Below are positions 60,830 through 64,000 of a stretch of 64,000 nt of DNA, in pieces. Source of the DNA: Macrotis lagotis. Lineage: Eukaryota; Chordata; Mammalia; Peramelemorphia; Peramelidae. The position numbers were made by a program, and so were the translations under genes. The notes under the pieces were generated by a model that did not search any database, was not told the DNA's origin, and saw only the letters and a program-made list of their open reading frames with translations. Where the stretch lies: assembly GCF_037893015.1 (NCBI RefSeq), contig NC_133661.1, positions 190,255,838 to 190,319,837 of the forward strand, written 5' to 3'. Each line of letters opens with the position of its first letter. Position 1 is the first letter of the stretch.

Positions 60830-61960
60830 TTCTATCTATACTTCTATTATCTATATATACTTTCTTTGGATGTAAAAAATTTTGTCACTTAATGAGCATA
60901 TAATAAAGAGAGGCAAATAAAGTTGCATTGGGCAACATGCCAAAATGAGTCCTGATACATTGTGGAGAAACTAAAGAAGAGTTCTGCAGAAACATATACA
61001 ATACTATTTTTAAAATAACAGTAATTCATTTTGGCTTTGTTTAGATTACTGTGATCATTACATATGAATTATTCCCTTGGTTCTATTCTTTTCCTTCAGC
61101 ATCAGTTTATATGTATATATGTCTTTTGACATGTCTGAATTTCTCATATTCATAGCTTTTCAATAGTATTACATTTCATTTATAAAATAGAAAAAATTAC
61201 CGGTATTTTTAAAATATAAATAAAAGTTATTAACCAGATAAAAAAATCAATGTTATTCAGTCTTTAAAAGTCACTTGCATTTCTATTGCTTATCAATTGT
61301 TTGAATTGAGCAAAACGTAAAGGGGCCTTTGGTAAAGCAAATATAAAGGAGCTTTGTGAAAAAAATTAAATGAGTCCTTTAATCTCTGTCATTTAACTGT
61401 GGTGTTTAAAGTATTAATAGTTCTTTTTTCATTAAATTTTTTGGTTAACAGAAATCTACTTATTTCTCTATCTCATATCTGCCCTATTGAAAAAGAAAAC
61501 AAAAGAAAATCCATTTAATAAATATCCTTAGTCAAGCAAGGCAATTTCTTTCAATAACTGTGAGAAAAACATCTCAAGATTGCACCACCTCTCTATCAAG
61601 AAGTAGATAGCATGTTTCAACATTAATCAACTTCATCATCATGCAATCATATTATTGCACTGCTCAGACACCATATGGCTTTCAAAATTATTTTTACAAT
61701 GTAATTTTGATATGTTATTCTCCTGATTCAATTTACTTCATTCTTCATTAGTTTTCAAAAATTATTCATTTTTATATTGTTGCTATAGAATAAATTGATC
61801 TTCTGATTCTGCTCACTTCACTCTGCAGCAGGTCCTACAAGTCTTCTGTCTCATTGAAATCATCTATTTGATAATAACAATTTTTCCTGAGTCCTCTGTT
61901 GGACTCTTAATGAGCTCTGATAAATGTTTAATAACCAGATTGAAAGAGTGAAAGGAAGTT
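60830..61960. other. Gene-free spacer
   Basis: A+T-rich with poly(T) and poly(A) patches; nothing recognised between the SINE at 60545 and the L1 derivative at 61964. Confidence 0.5.
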
Positions 61961-61963
61961 GCA

Positions 61964-63918
61964 GGGGGCTGAGCCAAGATGGTGACAGGAGAAGAGCCTC
62001 TCCTAGGTGTTCCTGCCATAATATTTCAAAAATCACAAAATTATGACTCTGGCTAAATTTTCGAGAGACAGAACCCAAAGAGGGATCCAATGAGGCAATT
62101 CTCCAGTCCAAGGTAATCTGTAAAATATTGGAAAGGATCTGCTCCATGGGGTTAGAGGGGCAGCCCACCAGAGTAAAGGAATTTCAGCCTCCAGGAGGCA
62201 GCCCCAGGGCACCTGGGAGCTGCAGCTCATGGCAGCAGGGGCAGTTTCCTGACCTACACTCCAGGAGAACCAGAAACAACTTGGAAGATCAGCAGGGGGA
62301 TCTCTGCCAGAGTGAGCAGGTGAAGCCCAAGACTTCAGGGCACTCAGCAAGCATTGGCAGCCCAGATCCAGGAAATGGAAGCAGGTGGAGCCAGTAAGTA
62401 CGAGCCCACAGGCAACTAATGCTACCAAAGGTGGGGGAGTGGAAAGAGAATTCCGAGGTCTATCCTCTGTACCTGAAACAGGACTCTGGGGCTCTGACCA
62501 CATTCAGATCCTGATCACTGTCTAGGCTCCCCATAGAACAGCAGGGCCCCCCCACCTCAGCCCCATGGCAGAGGGGTACACTTGTGGTCATTCACAGACC
62601 AATAGGGAAGACAGAGCTTCACACACTGAGATCCTTAGGGGGGTCCCAATAATAATCAAAAGCTCAGGAAGCACCCCAAAACCAGGTATAGGCTGGGTAT
62701 ATGTGAAACATCTCATTGAAAAAAACAACTGATCTGGAAAACAGATTCAAGAAAGATAATTTAAAAATTATTGGGCTACCTGAAAGTCATGATCAGGAAA
62801 AGAACCTTGACCTCATTTTTAAACAATTCCAACAGGAAAATTGCCCAGATATCTTAGAAGCAGAGGGCAAAATAGAAATTGAGAGAATCCACCAATCACC
62901 CTCAGAAAGAGATCCAAAAAAGAACAACCCCCAGGAATATTATAGCCAAGTTCCAGAACTCCCAAGTCAAAGAGAAAATATTGCAAGCAACCAGAAGGAC
63001 ACAATTCAAGATTGTGGAGGTGCAGTCAGGATCACACAGGACTTAGCAGAAACTACATTAAGGGCTTGTAGGGTTTGGAATATAATATTCCAGAAGGCAA
63101 AAGAGCACAGAATGCAACTGAGAATCAACTACCCAGCAAAACTGAACATCCTCTTCCAGGGGAAAAGATTGACTTTCAATGAACCAGGGTAATTTCAGTT
63201 GTTCCTGCTGAAACAACCAGAACTGAACAGAAAGTTTGATCTTCTAATACTTGGCTCAGGTGAAGCATAGAGAGTGGAGGAGAAGGGTAAAATATGAGGA
63301 ACTTAATGATGATGAACTACATATATTCCTGCATAGAAAATGACACTGATAATACTCATATGAACCTTCTCATTTAATAGAGCAGGTAGAAGGAAATTTT
63401 ATATATGAAGCACAGGAAAGAGCTGAATTTGAAGATATAATATAGGGTAAAAATAGAGTCAATGGCTAAAAGGGAAATGTAATGGGAGAAAGAAAAAGGA
63501 GAGGTGGAATAGGCTAAGATATTTCATATAAGTTTTTTTTTACTGCAATGAGCTATTGCAATAATATGGAAGGAGGGAAGAGGATGGGGAATGAGGGAAC
63601 CTTCACTCTCATCAGAGGTGGCATTGAATTTGCATGAACTGATGCTGAGAGAGATGAGCAGAACCAGAAAAACATTGTACACCCTAACAGCAACATGGCG
63701 GTGATGATCAATTTTGATGGACTTGCTCATTGCATCAGTGCAACAATCATGGACAATTTGGATCTGTGATGGAGAATACCTTCTGTATGCAGAGAAAGAA
63801 TTGTGGAATTTGAACAAAGACCAAGGACCATTACCTTTAATTTAGAAAAAAATGTATCTTATTGGCTAATCTTGCTATCTCTTTTACTTTATGTTTTTTC
63901 CTTAAGGATATGATTTCT
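61964..63918 (+). mobile_element. ORF2-less L1/HAL1 derivative
   Basis: Starts GGGGCTGAGCCAAGATGGTG like the element at 28634-31123. A 5' UTR of about 700 bases is followed by ORF1 RNA-binding domain (62716-63192: NLKIIGLPESHDQEKN, IHQSPSERDPKK, RITQDLAETTLRACR, PAKLNILFQGKR) without most of the coiled coil. An inter-ORF-like stretch (CTCTCATCAGAGGTGG near 63608) then joins directly to the end of L1 ORF2 and its 3' UTR (63630-63918), matching 37455-37700. ORF2 is therefore deleted from about its start to its last codons. Confidence 0.75.
62716..63192 (+). pseudogene. ORF1 C-terminal half of L1/HAL1 derivative
   Basis: 158-residue open frame with the L1 ORF1 RNA-binding and C-terminal domains in order (NLKIIGLPE, SERDPKKN, RITQDLAETTLR, LFQGKRLTF). 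It begins right at the domain border and lacks the coiled coil; the trimer-forming part is absent. Ends by TAA after FNEPG. Confidence 0.75.
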
Positions 63919-64000
63919 CAGGGCAACTAGGAGACACAGTGGATAGAGCACCGGTCCTGGAGTCAGGAGTACCTGAGTTCAAATCTGGCCTAAGACACTT
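63919..64000 (+). mobile_element. SINE, cut by window edge
   Basis: AGGGCAACTAGGAGACACAG, ATAGAGCACCGGTCCTGGAG, GAGTTCAAATCTGGCC; it continues beyond the window. Confidence 0.8.

Noticed and set aside
1805-64000. tRNA genes at the many GTGGATAGAGCACC..GTTCAAATCC sites
   Set aside because: These are heads of tRNA-derived SINEs with SINE bodies and A-rich tails, with no cloverleaf completion.
1-64000. LTR retrovirus or other capsid/envelope-bearing element
   Set aside because: I saw no paired long terminal repeats, primer-binding site or gag/pol/env wording; all reverse-transcriptase traces are of L1 or L2 type.
1-64000. CRISPR array, operon or other novel system
   Set aside because: The repeats are interspersed SINEs, LINEs, microsatellites and segmental duplications; no regularly spaced short repeats and no clustered co-directional unknown genes.

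Overview
The window is nuclear DNA of a marsupial, probably an Australian one. It is A+T-rich and has no bacterial or viral gene layout. Two things show the origin. First, it is crowded with a tRNA-derived SINE (box-like start GGGGCAGCTAGGTGG, tail close to CCTTGCAAAAACCTAAAAA) that I associate with dasyurid-type marsupials. Second, it carries marsupial-style L1 and half-L1 (HAL1-like) LINEs. The exact species is inference. The only host genes I can support are olfactory receptor (OR) genes, all on the minus strand.

Layout. 1-6.6 kb: gene-free flank with microsatellites, SINEs, a HAL1 3' end and an L2 scrap. About 6.6-16.5 kb is unit A (intact OR at 10364-11362). About 16.5-17.1 kb is a short inverted piece of unit-end sequence. 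About 17.5-27.2 kb is unit B (OR pseudogene 20341-21267). About 27.2-52.0 kb is unit C (OR pseudogene 45188-46092), swollen by a 2.5-kb HAL1-like insertion and by a second HAL1-like element that itself holds a full-length but broken L1 (31420-37909). About 52.0-60.4 kb is unit D (intact OR at 54194-55132). 60.4-64 kb holds further SINEs and an internally deleted L1/HAL1 derivative.

The four units share OR, intron and flanking sequence over many kilobases in the same order, so they arose by tandem segmental duplication. The ORs read as class II, family 4, closest by eye to the OR4F type. Each has a conserved splice acceptor about 35 bases before the coding ATG, so the usual OR plan (upstream exon, intron, single coding exon) applies. 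Two old SINE insertions are present in A, B and C but missing from D. Several young SINEs and LINEs with clear target-site duplications are private to single units. Together these give a relative order of events: D split first, then A/B/C, then private insertions and decay of B and C.

I found no CRISPR, operon, RNA gene, LTR retrovirus or novel protein system. The points most worth a second look are: a roughly 65-bp OR scrap embedded in an old SINE just upstream of the unit D gene; the inverted segment between A and B; the three single-base insertions in the unit B OR, all in T runs; the L1 that landed at the last codons of the unit C OR; and the ORF2-lacking L1 derivatives.
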